DNA from: Actibacterium sp. 188UL27-1
GTDB lineage: Bacteria > Pseudomonadota > Alphaproteobacteria > Rhodobacterales > Rhodobacteraceae
Length of the DNA stretch: 64,000 nucleotides
NCBI RefSeq assembly: GCF_016901225.1
Contig: NZ_JAFEUL010000001.1
Location: 424,773 to 488,772 of the forward strand
Reading direction: 5' to 3'
Below the pieces are notes generated by a model. It ran no database searches. It was not told where the DNA came from and saw only the letters and a program-made list of their open reading frames with translations. Positions 26,073 to 34,798 of the stretch are shown here, in pieces; position 1 is the first letter of the stretch; each line of letters opens with the position of its first letter. The position numbers were made by a program, and so were the translations under genes.

Positions 26073-26478
26073 TCAGGGTGAACTGGCCCTTGGGGGCAGG
26101 TCTGCGCGGATCAGATCGCGCAACATGTCTGGGTTGCTATCGGGAGGTTTATTGATGTTCCGGCGCTCTGTACCTGCCTCATGTTCCCCTAGGTGGGCCA
26201 ACATATCATTGAAGTTGCCGGAGCCCGGCATGATGTGGATGGATAGATTGGCCTGTGTGAGTGCGAAGTCGATGGCAACGAATTCACCCGTTTGGGCCGT
26301 GACATAGGTGTATTTGTACTGTCCATATACTACCATCGATCTCCAAAGCCGTGGCTGAAATCCAGTGACCTCTTGAACGAGGGCTCCAAATCATTGTGCA
26401 TCTTCCCGTCTGCGGGAGGCACTGTGACCAATTAGGTCGTGACGTCCTGATCCCTCGCTTGAATCCTGTTTGGGTCAT
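26073..26478 (-). pseudogene. Decayed DUF1801 (YdhG-like) gene
   Basis: Reading three frames in turn gives a DUF1801 protein: start MTQ, then NRIQARDQDVTT, a TAA stop (26432-26434), LVTVPPADGKMHNDLE, a one-base loss near 26385, then ALVQEVTGFQPRLWRSMVVYG, QYKYTYV and IHIMPGSGNFNDMLAHLGEHEAG to the end. The C-terminal 87 codons stay open. Normal DUF1801 proteins are about 140 residues. At least two lesions, and probably a third near the start codon, break the gene. Its similarity is recognised from the family pattern (P-x-x-W, YxYxY, IYIMPG, LGxHxxG). Confidence 0.75.
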
Positions 26479-26604
26479 CAGCGCACCAGCGTTCGAGGAC
26501 GATAATGGTGTTGCCGCAGCCTGTGCAATTTTCTGCTGTGACTGCTTGAGTCGCCCGGCGCAGACCCCATCTTTGGATCAATGGAGATGAAAAGGAGCGC
26601 TTTG

Positions 26605-26877
26605 ATGAAATGTCCCACCGATGGCACCACCCTGGTGATGGCTGACCGTAACGGGGTTGAGATCGATTACTGCCCGGCATGTCGCGGGGTGTGGCTGGAT
26701 CGGGGCGAGTTGGACAAAATCATCGAACGGTCTGCACCGCAACACGCACCAGTGCAGACTGCCATGGGCCAGCGGCGTGATTACGACGACGATTATGAAG
26801 ATTACGATGATCGGCGTGACCGCAAAGGAAAGCGCCGCGGCGGCGGCTTCCTGAGCGAGTTGTTCGATTTCGACTAG
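26605..26877 (+). CDS. Zinc-ribbon (TFIIB-like) protein
   Basis: A 90-residue protein with a zf-TFIIB-type ribbon: MKCPTDGTTLVM and then CPACRGVWLDRGELDKII. The second half is low-complexity, acidic (DYDDDYEDYDD) then basic (RRDRKGKRRGGG), ending FLSELFDFD. It was started at the ATG 8 bases after AAGGAG rather than an upstream ATG. Such proteins are common single genes with no known role, probably zinc binding. Confidence 0.85.
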   Translation: MKCPTDGTTLVMADRNGVEIDYCPACRGVWLDRGELDKIIERSAPQHAPVQTAMGQRRDYDDDYEDYDDRRDRKGKRRGGGFLSELFDFD

Positions 26878-26978
26878 AGCCTGCTATTGCCCTGTTTTGG
26901 CACGCCAACGTGGGCACTGAGATCTTCTTTTCTATCCCAGTGTCCGTCGCGCCCCTCCTATTACCACGGGGACTATTG

Positions 26979-28025
26979 TCACGGCGTCATTCGCTCGAAA
27001 ACCAGCAATTCCGAATTGAAACCATCGCTGGTGATGAAGCCGAACACCGCAGCATCTGAGCCGACTAATTTGTAGTTGGGTAGCTGTTTGCCGTAGAAAT
27101 CTGACAGAATAGGCTCATCCACACCATAGGGATGGGCTTCACTGCGCAGTTGTTTCCCTTCTCGCAGGTTTCGTAGCAGGATCCATTGCGGTGCAAGCCG
27201 GTCAATATGCTTCAGATAATTGTGGACCACCTGCGGCTCCATCTCCTGAAATGAGATAAAGTTGACAAACAGATCAATTTTTCCGTGGAGGTTTTCGATG
27301 GCCCAATTTGGTAAGACATTCAGTTGGGCCAGATCTTTTATATTACGGTCTTTTCCATCTATAAAATCGGCGACCCCATGGTGCGTGATGTCATCGAAAG
27401 CATGTCGGAGATAATAATCTGCGAAAAAACAGGTCGGTGGGATATCAACATTCAGGTAGCGCATTGCGCGGCCATCGCTGGTTTGCATTAGAATTTCACC
27501 TAATGTCCCGAAACCGCCGCCGATCTCCAGGACGTTTTCGATTTTAGTCAAGTCGGTGAACTGTGCGAGGTAGGTCAATCCCATGAGATAGTTCAACGCG
27601 GAACGGCTATAGACACGGTCGTCGAAGACGAATTGCTCAATCGGCGCGCCTACATTCGATTCAGAAAACGCAAGAAGATGAGGCGCATGTTTGCGGGTGC
27701 CAGCACACAGCACGCGGTAGTCGGCCAACGCGCTGGTTCGGCCCGAAATCCAATCACGCAAGGCTGCGGCCTGCTTGGGCGTTGCCGCGTGGGCAAGCGC
27801 TTCAATCGCGCTGGTCTGCTCATCATCGAAACCGTTTCCCGGTGTGCCATATGTCGGCACGAAAAAGCTGAGTGGCGCGGTTTGTGATCGAAACTCATGC
27901 AATCGATCTGGTGCGAGATCGGGTAAAAGCTGTGCGATCGCTGCGGCCCAGAACGGTGTTGGCGCGTAGAGCGGACCTGCCTGTGCGCTCATCTCAAGAA
28001 TTCGCTGTTCCATCGAAGGCCCCAT
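26979..28025 (-). CDS. Putative sugar O-methyltransferase (NanM-type)
   Basis: A 348-residue protein with an SAM-binding motif VLEIGGGFGTLGEIL (about 165-180), followed by YLNVDIPPTCFFADYYLRHAF and the late NFISFQEMEP segment. These match the putative sugar O-methyltransferase family found in surface polysaccharide clusters. Two starts are possible, ATG at 28025 or 28013; neither has a strong ribosome site. The gene is visibly poorer in GC than its neighbours (runs such as TTTTATATTACGG) and stands alone among housekeeping genes, suggesting acquisition by transfer. Confidence 0.75.
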   Translation of the reverse strand: MGPSMEQRILEMSAQAGPLYAPTPFWAAAIAQLLPDLAPDRLHEFRSQTAPLSFFVPTYGTPGNGFDDEQTSAIEALAHAATPKQAAALRDWISGRTSALADYRVLCAGTRKHAPHLLAFSESNVGAPIEQFVFDDRVYSRSALNYLMGLTYLAQFTDLTKIENVLEIGGGFGTLGEILMQTSDGRAMRYLNVDIPPTCFFADYYLRHAFDDITHHGVADFIDGKDRNIKDLAQLNVLPNWAIENLHGKIDLFVNFISFQEMEPQVVHNYLKHIDRLAPQWILLRNLREGKQLRSEAHPYGVDEPILSDFYGKQLPNYKLVGSDAAVFGFITSDGFNSELLVFERMTP

Positions 28026-28075
28026 TATAGTTTTTGATGCTGGAAAGGATGTCGTTCAATTGACATGGCCGCAGG

Positions 28076-29752
28076 TCACGGTCTGTTGGCGTCGGCGCTG
28101 TCGTCGCGCCAGCGGTTGACGATTGGGTAGCGACGGTCGAGCCAGAAGGCCTTTGGGGTCAGACGGGCGCCAGGGGCTGACTGGAAGCGCTTGTATTCGC
28201 TGATGTAAAGCAAGTGTTCGACCCGCTTTACAATGTCCCGGTCAAAGCCTTCTGTGACGATTTCGGCGACGCTCGCCTCCTCTTCAATCAGCATTTCCAG
28301 GATCCGGTCGAGGACGTCATAGGGGGGTAGGCTGTCTTCATCTTTCTGGTCTTCGCGCAGTTCGGCAGATGGCGGTTTGTCGATGATGCTGGTCGGGATG
28401 ACCGCACCGGCAGGACCTTCCATCCAGGGACGATGATTGGTGTTGCGCCAGCGACAGGTCTCAAACACCCGGGTTTTGTAGAGGTCCTTGATCGGATTAT
28501 AGCCCCCGGACATGTCGCCATAGATGGTGGCATAACCGACGGCGACTTCAGATTTGTTGCCCGTCGTCAAAAGCATCTCTCCGAACTTGTTGCTGAGCGC
28601 CATCAACAACAGACCGCGTAGGCGAGACTGGATGTTTTCTTCTGTGACATCCGGATTGGCGCCATTGAACAAGGGGGCCAGCGCATCGGTGACAGCGGCG
28701 CGGGGGGCCGAAATCGGTACGGTGTCAAGCTGACAGCCCAAGTTGTGGGCGACGGCGGCGGCGTCATCCAGACTGGATTGCGATGTATATTCGGACGGCA
28801 GCATGACGCAGCGGACATTCGCGGCCCCGATTGCATCGGCGGCAATGGTTGCGACGATGGCGCTGTCGATCCCACCGGAGAGGCCCAGCAGCACCTTTTT
28901 GAAGCCCGTCTTGCCCAGATAATCGCGCAAGGATTCGACCATGACACGGTAATCCTGCTCCCATGGGTCGGGGAGTGTTTCCTTGGGGCCGTCCAGGGCG
29001 CGCCAGCCCTCTGGCGTTTCTTCAAAATCAATATGCGCAACCGCATCATCGAAGACCGGCAATTGTGCCATCAAGGCACCGCCCGGGTTCAGAACGAAAC
29101 TGCCGCCGTCAAAGACCTGATCATCCTGACCACCGACCATGTTGAGATAGACGAGCGGCAGGCCCGTTTCGACGACGCGGGCGACCATATGGGAGACGCG
29201 CTCCTCCCGTTTGACCCGGTGATAGGGGGAGCCGTTGGGCACAAGCAGGATTTGCGCGCCGCTTTCCTCTAGCGCTTCGGCAACGGCGGGGTGCCAGGCA
29301 TCCTCGCAAATGGGGGAGCCGATGCGCAGGGGGCCGATCCGGTAGGGACCGCAGATTGGCCCGGGTTCATAAAGACGCACCTCGTCGAACACACCTGTGT
29401 TGGGCAGTTCATGCTTGAAGATGCGGGCGGCCACCTTGCCGTGATGCAAAATGAAATAGGTGTTGTGCAGATGATCGCCTTCCTGCCATGGCCCACCGAT
29501 CCCCAAAGCAGGGCCATCGGCGCAATCAACGGCCAAAGATTCGATCTGTCGGGCGATGTCGGCAACGAATGCCGGTTTCATGACCAAATCCTGCACCTGA
29601 TAGCCGCTCAGAAACATCTCGGGCAGGGCAATCATATCGGCCCCTGCGTCCTTGGCAGCGGTCCAGGCGGCACGGGCTTGGGCCGCATTGGCGCGCAAGG
29701 CGCCCACGGTGGGGTTCAACTGTGCAATCGTGAGGCGGAAACGGTCTGTCAT
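28076..29752 (-). CDS. nadE: Glutamine-dependent NAD+ synthetase
   Basis: A 558-residue two-domain enzyme. The N-terminal nitrilase-like glutaminase has the Glu-Lys-Cys triad in ALPEMFLSG, FKHELPNTG and GSPICEDAWH. The C-terminal synthetase has the PP-loop GLSGGIDSAIVA (about 300) and the TTGNKSEVAVGY segment. It makes NAD from deamido-NAD, glutamine and ATP. The start was taken at MTDRFRLTIAQLNPTVG, the usual family beginning; the open frame extends far upstream without homology. The NAD salvage genes at 46.8-49.4 kb form a separate route. Confidence 0.95.
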   Translation of the reverse strand: MTDRFRLTIAQLNPTVGALRANAAQARAAWTAAKDAGADMIALPEMFLSGYQVQDLVMKPAFVADIARQIESLAVDCADGPALGIGGPWQEGDHLHNTYFILHHGKVAARIFKHELPNTGVFDEVRLYEPGPICGPYRIGPLRIGSPICEDAWHPAVAEALEESGAQILLVPNGSPYHRVKREERVSHMVARVVETGLPLVYLNMVGGQDDQVFDGGSFVLNPGGALMAQLPVFDDAVAHIDFEETPEGWRALDGPKETLPDPWEQDYRVMVESLRDYLGKTGFKKVLLGLSGGIDSAIVATIAADAIGAANVRCVMLPSEYTSQSSLDDAAAVAHNLGCQLDTVPISAPRAAVTDALAPLFNGANPDVTEENIQSRLRGLLLMALSNKFGEMLLTTGNKSEVAVGYATIYGDMSGGYNPIKDLYKTRVFETCRWRNTNHRPWMEGPAGAVIPTSIIDKPPSAELREDQKDEDSLPPYDVLDRILEMLIEEEASVAEIVTEGFDRDIVKRVEHLLYISEYKRFQSAPGARLTPKAFWLDRRYPIVNRWRDDSADANRP

Positions 29753-30006
29753 TGGATCTGCTTTCTGGCACCGGTCTTCCAGACTTATAGGCTGACCCGC
29801 GGCGGGGGGAAGGCCTGCACGGCGCCATCGCTGTTTTCCTGGGCCCTTTTGCGGGTAATCTGGGTTTGGTTCCGGCGTTCTGTTCGGGGTTTTGGGCGGG
29901 AAAGGGCTCAAAACACCGCGTCAAAGTCGTTGTGTGGGATCTTAAGGCTCTATATCGTTCTCGTGGGTGATGAGCGCGGGGTATCTGCGCCGATGAGAGA
30001 GCAGGT

Positions 30007-31449
30007 ATGATCGTAAAGACAACCGTCCTGGTTTGCTGCGCCATGGTGCTGGCGGCACCGTTGGCTGCGCAATCGTCAAGGGTGCAGACCAAGCAATACG
30101 AAAATGGTGGCATCTATGAGGGGACCTTTAAAAACGGGGTCCAGCATGGCCGGGGCACCTATCGGCTGCCCAACGGCTATGAATATACCGGCGCCTGGGT
30201 CGAGGGAGAGATCCTGGGCCAAGGGACTGCGCGCTTCCCGGACGGGTCGATTTATGAAGGGGCGTTTGCCGCGGGCAAGCCCGAAGGGATCGGCAAGATC
30301 ACGTTCGCCGATGGCGGCACCTATGAGGGAACGTGGAAAGATGGCGAGATGACCGGCCAAGGTGTGGCCGATTACGCCAATGGCGTCCGCTATGAAGGTG
30401 GATTCACCAATGCCTTGCATGACGGACAGGGCGTGATGGTGAGCCCAACGGGATATCGGTATGAAGGGACCTGGATCGCCGGTGTCAAAGAGGGCAAAGG
30501 CAAGATCACCTATCCCGATGGTGCGGTCTATGAAGGCAATCTGAGCCGCGGGGAACGATCCGGCCAAGGCAAGTTGGTGATGCCGGATGGCCTGACCTAT
30601 GAGGGTGCATGGCGCGGTGGTCAGATCTCTGGAACCGGGCTGCTGACCCAGCCCAACGGGGATGTCTATGAGGGCGATCTGGTCAACGGCAAACGCGAAG
30701 GCGCGGGCAAGGTGATTTACGCCAATGGCGATGTCTATGAAGGGGCCTTCAAAGAAGACCAGCGCCACGGCCAGGGCACGTTCACGGGCACCGATGGCTA
30801 TGTTTATACCGGTGCTTGGCTGGATGGCCGTATCCATGGCTCAGGGCAGGCGACATATCCCGACGGGTCGGTCTATGACGGCGAATTTGCCGAAGATCTG
30901 GCAGATGGCACCGGCAAGATCACATATCCCGATGGCTCGACCTATGAAGGTGGCTGGAAAGGTGGCGTTATCGAGGGGCAGGGGATTGCGCGATATGCAA
31001 GTGGCCTCGTCTACGAAGGTGGTTTCCGGGATGCAAAGAACCATGGTCAGGGCAAGATGACTTACCCCGATGGCTACAGTTATGATGGAACCTGGAAGGA
31101 AGGCGTGCGGGAAGGCCAAGGCACCGCAACCTATGCCGATGGCACCATCTATACAGGCAGTTTCCTGGACGGGCAGCGCCACGGCGAGGGCGTGATCACC
31201 ATGACCGATGGCTTCAAGTACGAAGGCGGCTGGTTCGGGGGCAAGATTTCGGGCCGGGGCCTGGCGACCTATGCCAATGGCGATGTCTATGAAGGCATGT
31301 TCCAGGAAGGGCGGCGTCAGGGTGAGGGGACGATGACCTATGCCAGCGGCGAAGTGGCCGAAGGTGATTGGGACGACGGCATCCTGACGCAAGTCGCCGA
31401 TGATGCGAGCGAACCCCAGACCGATGCCGTCCAGACTGACACCAACTGA
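30007..31449 (+). CDS. Exported 18-repeat MORN protein
   Basis: A 480-residue protein with a Sec signal (cleavage near APLAAQ, about 22). From about residue 35 to 448 it is a continuous array of 18 complete MORN repeats of exactly 23 residues (YEGxFxxGxxHGxGxxxxxxG), plus a partial nineteenth and a short acidic tail. Position 5 of the repeat alternates largely between Phe and Trp, so pairs of repeats form a 46-residue unit. MORN repeats form elongated beta-strand rods that bind membranes or proteins; a periplasmic or secreted rod is likely. No enzymatic domain is attached. Confidence 0.9.
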   Translation: MIVKTTVLVCCAMVLAAPLAAQSSRVQTKQYENGGIYEGTFKNGVQHGRGTYRLPNGYEYTGAWVEGEILGQGTARFPDGSIYEGAFAAGKPEGIGKITFADGGTYEGTWKDGEMTGQGVADYANGVRYEGGFTNALHDGQGVMVSPTGYRYEGTWIAGVKEGKGKITYPDGAVYEGNLSRGERSGQGKLVMPDGLTYEGAWRGGQISGTGLLTQPNGDVYEGDLVNGKREGAGKVIYANGDVYEGAFKEDQRHGQGTFTGTDGYVYTGAWLDGRIHGSGQATYPDGSVYDGEFAEDLADGTGKITYPDGSTYEGGWKGGVIEGQGIARYASGLVYEGGFRDAKNHGQGKMTYPDGYSYDGTWKEGVREGQGTATYADGTIYTGSFLDGQRHGEGVITMTDGFKYEGGWFGGKISGRGLATYANGDVYEGMFQEGRRQGEGTMTYASGEVAEGDWDDGILTQVADDASEPQTDAVQTDTN

Positions 31450-31514
31450 TTGCCTGTTGTCAAATTGAGCGCGCAAGCGCGCATTACATCCTCCATGGGT
31501 GCCTGAGGCAAATG

Positions 31515-33044
31515 TTACACCCGTTCGCCAGCGGACATCTTTGTGAGGAAGTCGTCCGCCTCTGACAGGAGCGTTTCGCGCTTGTCGTTGGCCATGCGAT
31601 CCCAGGTGCGATACATTTGGGCCATGCGGGGATTTTTCTCGAACAGCGCCCGATGGCGGTTCAGAAATGACCAGTAGAGCAGGTTGAACGGGCAGGCACC
31701 GTCGCCGATCTTGGTCTTAACCTTGTAGTGGCAGGATTTGCAGTAATTCGACATCTTGTCGATGTAGTTGCCAGAACTGACATAGGGTTTTGATCCGACG
31801 ATGCCGCCATCGGCAAACTGGCTCATCCCGATGACATTCGGCGCCTCGACCCATTCATAGGCATCGGCATAGACAGCGAGGTACCAGTCGGCCACTTCCT
31901 GCGGGTTGAGACCGGCGATCAAGGCGAAATTGCCCGTGACCATGAGGCGCTGAATATGGTGGGCATAGGCCTCTGCCTGGGTTTGTTCGACGGCTTTAGA
32001 GAGACAATGCATCTTTGTCTCGGCCCCCCAATAAAGGTCGGGCAGGGCGCGTTGATGGTCAAGCTGGTTGCGTTGGGGATAGTCGGGTCCTTCAAGGAAA
32101 TAAATCCCGCGCATGTATTCGCGCCAGCCGATAATCTGACGGATGAACCCTTCGACCGCATTGATCGGGGCATGGCCGTCTTTATAGGCATCCTCCGCGG
32201 CTTGGCAGACCTCGAGCGGCAAAAGCAGCCCGGCATTCAGATATTGGCCGATGACCGCATGGTACAAAAACCGATTCTCGTTCAGCATCGCGTCCTGGTA
32301 ATCGCCAAAGAGCGGGAGCGCATCAGTGATGAACTGGTTCAGCGCCTGCAATGCCTGATCGCGGTCAGTGGCGAACCAGAACGGATGCAGATCGCCGAAG
32401 TGATTGTCGAAGCGGCTTGTAACAAGGTCGAGCACGGTCTGGGTGATGTCATCGGGCTCGAATTGAGGTGGCCCATCATGGGTCACGTCATCGGGGGCCG
32501 CCTTGCGGTTATCGTGGTCGAAGTTCCACTTGCCCCTTTCCGGCTGATCGCCCTCCATCAAGAGGCCAGTTTTGCGCCGCATGTCGCGGTAGAAATACTC
32601 CATCCGCAATTGCTTGCGTCCATCGGCCCAGGTGGCGAATTCCGCCCGGCTGCTGATGAAGCGATCATCGGTCAGTTGCGTGACCGGAAGAGGGAGGTCA
32701 TCAAAGGCCCGGATAAGCCGCCATTCGCCGGGCTCCGTCACGACCACGCTGTGCGCGCCGGTTTGTTCAGCACGACGCAGGAGTTCACCAGTGAGAGAGC
32801 CGCTGTTTTCGGTATCGTCCAACTCAGTATAATGAACCGTCCATCCAGCCGTGCGAAGATGGGTCGCGAATTTGCGCATCGCGGCAAACAAAAAGGCGAT
32901 CTTCTTGGGGTGGTGACGGACATAGGATGCTTCGTCGCTTACCTCGGCCATGACCACGACGTCGCTGTCTTTGTCGGCCTCGCGCAGGGCGGCAACCTGG
33001 TCGTTCAGTTGATCGCCAAGGATCAAGATGAGGCGTTTCACCAT
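31515..33044 (-). CDS. FeS-type cryptochrome/photolyase (PhrB-like)
   Basis: A 509-residue flavoprotein. The N-terminal domain (KRLILILGDQLNDQVAAL) is of the photolyase-related type, and the C-terminal FAD domain includes NRFLYHAVIGQYLNAGLL, GWREYMRGIYF and GMSQFADGGIVGSKPYVSSGNYI. Four cysteines fit the 4Fe-4S site of bacterial (6-4) photolyases: one in LPLEVCQAA, two in NYCKSCHY and one in GACPFNLLYW. It probably repairs (6-4) photoproducts in light. Its ATG overlaps the stop of the SDR gene by 7 bases, so the two are translationally coupled. Confidence 0.93.
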   Translation of the reverse strand: MVKRLILILGDQLNDQVAALREADKDSDVVVMAEVSDEASYVRHHPKKIAFLFAAMRKFATHLRTAGWTVHYTELDDTENSGSLTGELLRRAEQTGAHSVVVTEPGEWRLIRAFDDLPLPVTQLTDDRFISSRAEFATWADGRKQLRMEYFYRDMRRKTGLLMEGDQPERGKWNFDHDNRKAAPDDVTHDGPPQFEPDDITQTVLDLVTSRFDNHFGDLHPFWFATDRDQALQALNQFITDALPLFGDYQDAMLNENRFLYHAVIGQYLNAGLLLPLEVCQAAEDAYKDGHAPINAVEGFIRQIIGWREYMRGIYFLEGPDYPQRNQLDHQRALPDLYWGAETKMHCLSKAVEQTQAEAYAHHIQRLMVTGNFALIAGLNPQEVADWYLAVYADAYEWVEAPNVIGMSQFADGGIVGSKPYVSSGNYIDKMSNYCKSCHYKVKTKIGDGACPFNLLYWSFLNRHRALFEKNPRMAQMYRTWDRMANDKRETLLSEADDFLTKMSAGERV

Positions 33045-33703
33045 TGAATTTGCTCTCCTTTCCAATCGAAAAACTGCCCGGTTTGGGCCGGGGTCAGTTT
33101 GTCGATCACGGCCAGCAAATTTTCGGCGGCCTCCGCGGGGGGCACGGCCGGGTGTCGCCCCAGATATTTCTGCGTAAACGGTGTTGCGACAGTGCCGGGA
33201 TGCAGCGCCACGCAGACGGCCTGTTTGTGGCTGCGGGCCAGTTCGATCGCTGTTGTGTGTATCACCTGGTTCACGGCCGCCTTTGCGGTGCGGTAGCTGG
33301 TCCAGCCGCCCAAGGCGTTGTCACCAATCGAGCCGACCCGGGCCGATAGCGTCGCCATGACGGCGCGGCCATCCCGGGGGATCAGAGGGATTGCATGTTT
33401 CAGGATCAAGGCAGGCCCGATCGTATTCAGCGCGAACTGATCGGCCATCGCCTGCGCGCTCAGGTGTCTGATCGATTTCTCCGGCGCTTGGCCATCGATT
33501 TCCAACGCGCCGGTGACGGTCAGCACCAGATCGAAAGGACCATTCAGCCTGCCAATATGCTCGGCGATACTTGTTTCTAACGTTACATCCAGACCATCGC
33601 CGGATCGGCTCAGCCCTGTCACATCTATCCCGCGCGCCTTGAGAGCGTTTGCCAAAGCACGGCCAATCCCGCCGCTGCTGCCTATGATCAATGCCCGTTC
33701 CAT
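33038..33703 (-). CDS. Short-chain dehydrogenase/reductase (CsgA-like)
   Basis: A 221-residue Rossmann-fold oxidoreductase. The nucleotide motif is IIGSSGGIGRA (about 7-17), the active-site motif YRTAK, and a Ser before it lies in SARVGSIGDN. The C-terminal LHPGTVATPFTQ is typical of the CsgA-like SDRs. An alternative GTG start lies 6 bases upstream. The stop overlaps the photolyase start. The pairing of this SDR with FeS photolyases is often seen in marine alphaproteobacteria (from memory), but its substrate is unknown. Confidence 0.88.
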   Translation of the reverse strand: MERALIIGSSGGIGRALANALKARGIDVTGLSRSGDGLDVTLETSIAEHIGRLNGPFDLVLTVTGALEIDGQAPEKSIRHLSAQAMADQFALNTIGPALILKHAIPLIPRDGRAVMATLSARVGSIGDNALGGWTSYRTAKAAVNQVIHTTAIELARSHKQAVCVALHPGTVATPFTQKYLGRHPAVPPAEAAENLLAVIDKLTPAQTGQFFDWKGEQIQW

Positions 33704-33736
33704 CGGCACCGCGACGTAGCAGTGCTGTCTGATGGG

Positions 33737-34540
33737 TCAAGCACCGGGCACAAACATCTCCCAGGCGCGGCGGATGTAGTCGACCTTGAAGGTGTGGCCG
33801 CCATCGAAAAGACAGATCTCCAGATATTTGCCAGCGGTGTTTTCGCGCGCCTCGCAGGTCAGTCCGGTCAGCGGTTGGCTGGTCCCTGCGGCCGCATAGC
33901 CACCATTGGTCGCGTAAGTCTGCATGACCTTGGTGATGTCACCTTGACTTGTCTGGGCGATGGGGCGTCCGGCCAAGGGCACCATGTTGTCTGTGGTGCC
34001 GTGATAGTGGATCAGGTTGGCAGGAGGGGCGGGGCAGGTTGTGGGTTCGGGCGCCCAGAACGTGCCGGACAGGGGGGCGAACCCGGCATAACGGGCGCTG
34101 TCATTGCAGGCGAGGGTCCAGGTCATCATGCCGCCAGCGGAAAACCCTGTCGCCAGCACGCGGTCCGGGTCGATCCCGAACTGGGCCACCGCATCGTCTA
34201 GCACCCGCGCGGCATAGGCGACCTCATCACGCTGGCGCACCCGACCTTCCTGTGGCGAATTGGGGATCGTCCAGTCATCGGCAGAGGCATTGAGCGCGAT
34301 CAACGCAACCCCCAGATCCTGCGCAAGGTTTTCCAGGCTGCCGTTTCGCATTGTGCCCTGCGATGAGCCGCGATAGCCATGGGCAAAGACGATTGCACCC
34401 GGGCGTGTCCCCGCGGGAACAGCCTCGGGCATGCGGATCCGGTAGGTACCGTCATCGATCTGGCAGTCGCTATCCGGCCCGCAGGCCCATGCGAGGCTCG
34501 GCAGCGAGACCGCGAGAAGAGCGATAAGAAATCTGGTCAT
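33737..34540 (-). CDS. Exported esterase of the PHB depolymerase/LpqC type
   Basis: A 267-residue alpha/beta hydrolase with a Sec signal (cleavage near AWAC, about 19). The nucleophile elbow is GFSAGG, an oxyanion region is IVFAHGYRGSSQ, and the C-terminal His is in FDGGHTFKVD, with Asp in YHGTTDNMV. The layout matches extracellular polyester or feruloyl esterases. Cysteines (Cys20, Cys26, Cys151 and others) may form disulfides. An upstream ATG is possible, but the signal peptide begins at MTRFLIALL. Confidence 0.85.
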   Translation of the reverse strand: MTRFLIALLAVSLPSLAWACGPDSDCQIDDGTYRIRMPEAVPAGTRPGAIVFAHGYRGSSQGTMRNGSLENLAQDLGVALIALNASADDWTIPNSPQEGRVRQRDEVAYAARVLDDAVAQFGIDPDRVLATGFSAGGMMTWTLACNDSARYAGFAPLSGTFWAPEPTTCPAPPANLIHYHGTTDNMVPLAGRPIAQTSQGDITKVMQTYATNGGYAAAGTSQPLTGLTCEARENTAGKYLEICLFDGGHTFKVDYIRRAWEMFVPGA

Positions 34541-34607
34541 AGCACGTCCGATCCTGACAAATGACATCACTGATGTTTGGGGTCTTTTAAATTCTTCGCA
34601 GCATAGT

Positions 34608-34715
34608 ATGCTTCACAACATGGTGACACATCGCGCATCTAAGACTGCTTTGCCGACCGCCCCTCTGGCGGGCCTAAGTGGCTGCGCGCTTGTTCTACTG
34701 CTTAGCCGCCTCTGA
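34608..34715 (+). CDS. Leucine-rich leader peptide upstream of leuA
   Basis: A 35-codon frame, MLHNMVTHRASKTALPTAPL then AGLSGCALVLLLSRL, ending TGA. Codons 27-34 read Leu-Val-Leu-Leu-Leu-Ser-Arg-Leu using CTT, CTA, CTG, CTT and CTC. Nine of 35 residues are Leu, concentrated at the end and just before a strong hairpin, as in classical leu attenuators. The start is uncertain (ATG at 34620 is an alternative) and no good Shine-Dalgarno is seen. A regulatory, not structural, product. Confidence 0.65.
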   Translation: MLHNMVTHRASKTALPTAPLAGLSGCALVLLLSRL

Positions 34716-34744
34716 GCGTGCCGCCCGGCGCCAGCGCTCAGGGG
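34709..34744 (+). promoter_or_regulatory. Attenuator-like hairpin between leader peptide and leuA
   Basis: CCTCTGAGCG (34709-34718) pairs with CGCTCAGGGG (34735-34744), 10 bp with one G-U, and the loop adds GCC/GGC. The leader stop codon lies in the 5' arm, so a ribosome finishing the leader would melt this stem. An alternative pairing exists between GGCGC (34727-34731) and GCGCC (34756-34760). No U tract is visible, so how the structure controls leuA is unclear. Confidence 0.5.
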
Positions 34745-34798
34745 AGAGATGCTTTGCGCCAAAGGCCCTTACAGAACACCATATGAAAGACATCTGAT

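Noticed and set aside
30007-31449. MORN array as a CRISPR-like or non-coding tandem repeat
   Set aside because: The 69-base period is fully explained by 23-residue MORN repeats in one open frame with a signal peptide.
31956-33047. 363-codon plus-strand frame opposite the photolyase
   Set aside because: Antisense shadow of the photolyase gene.
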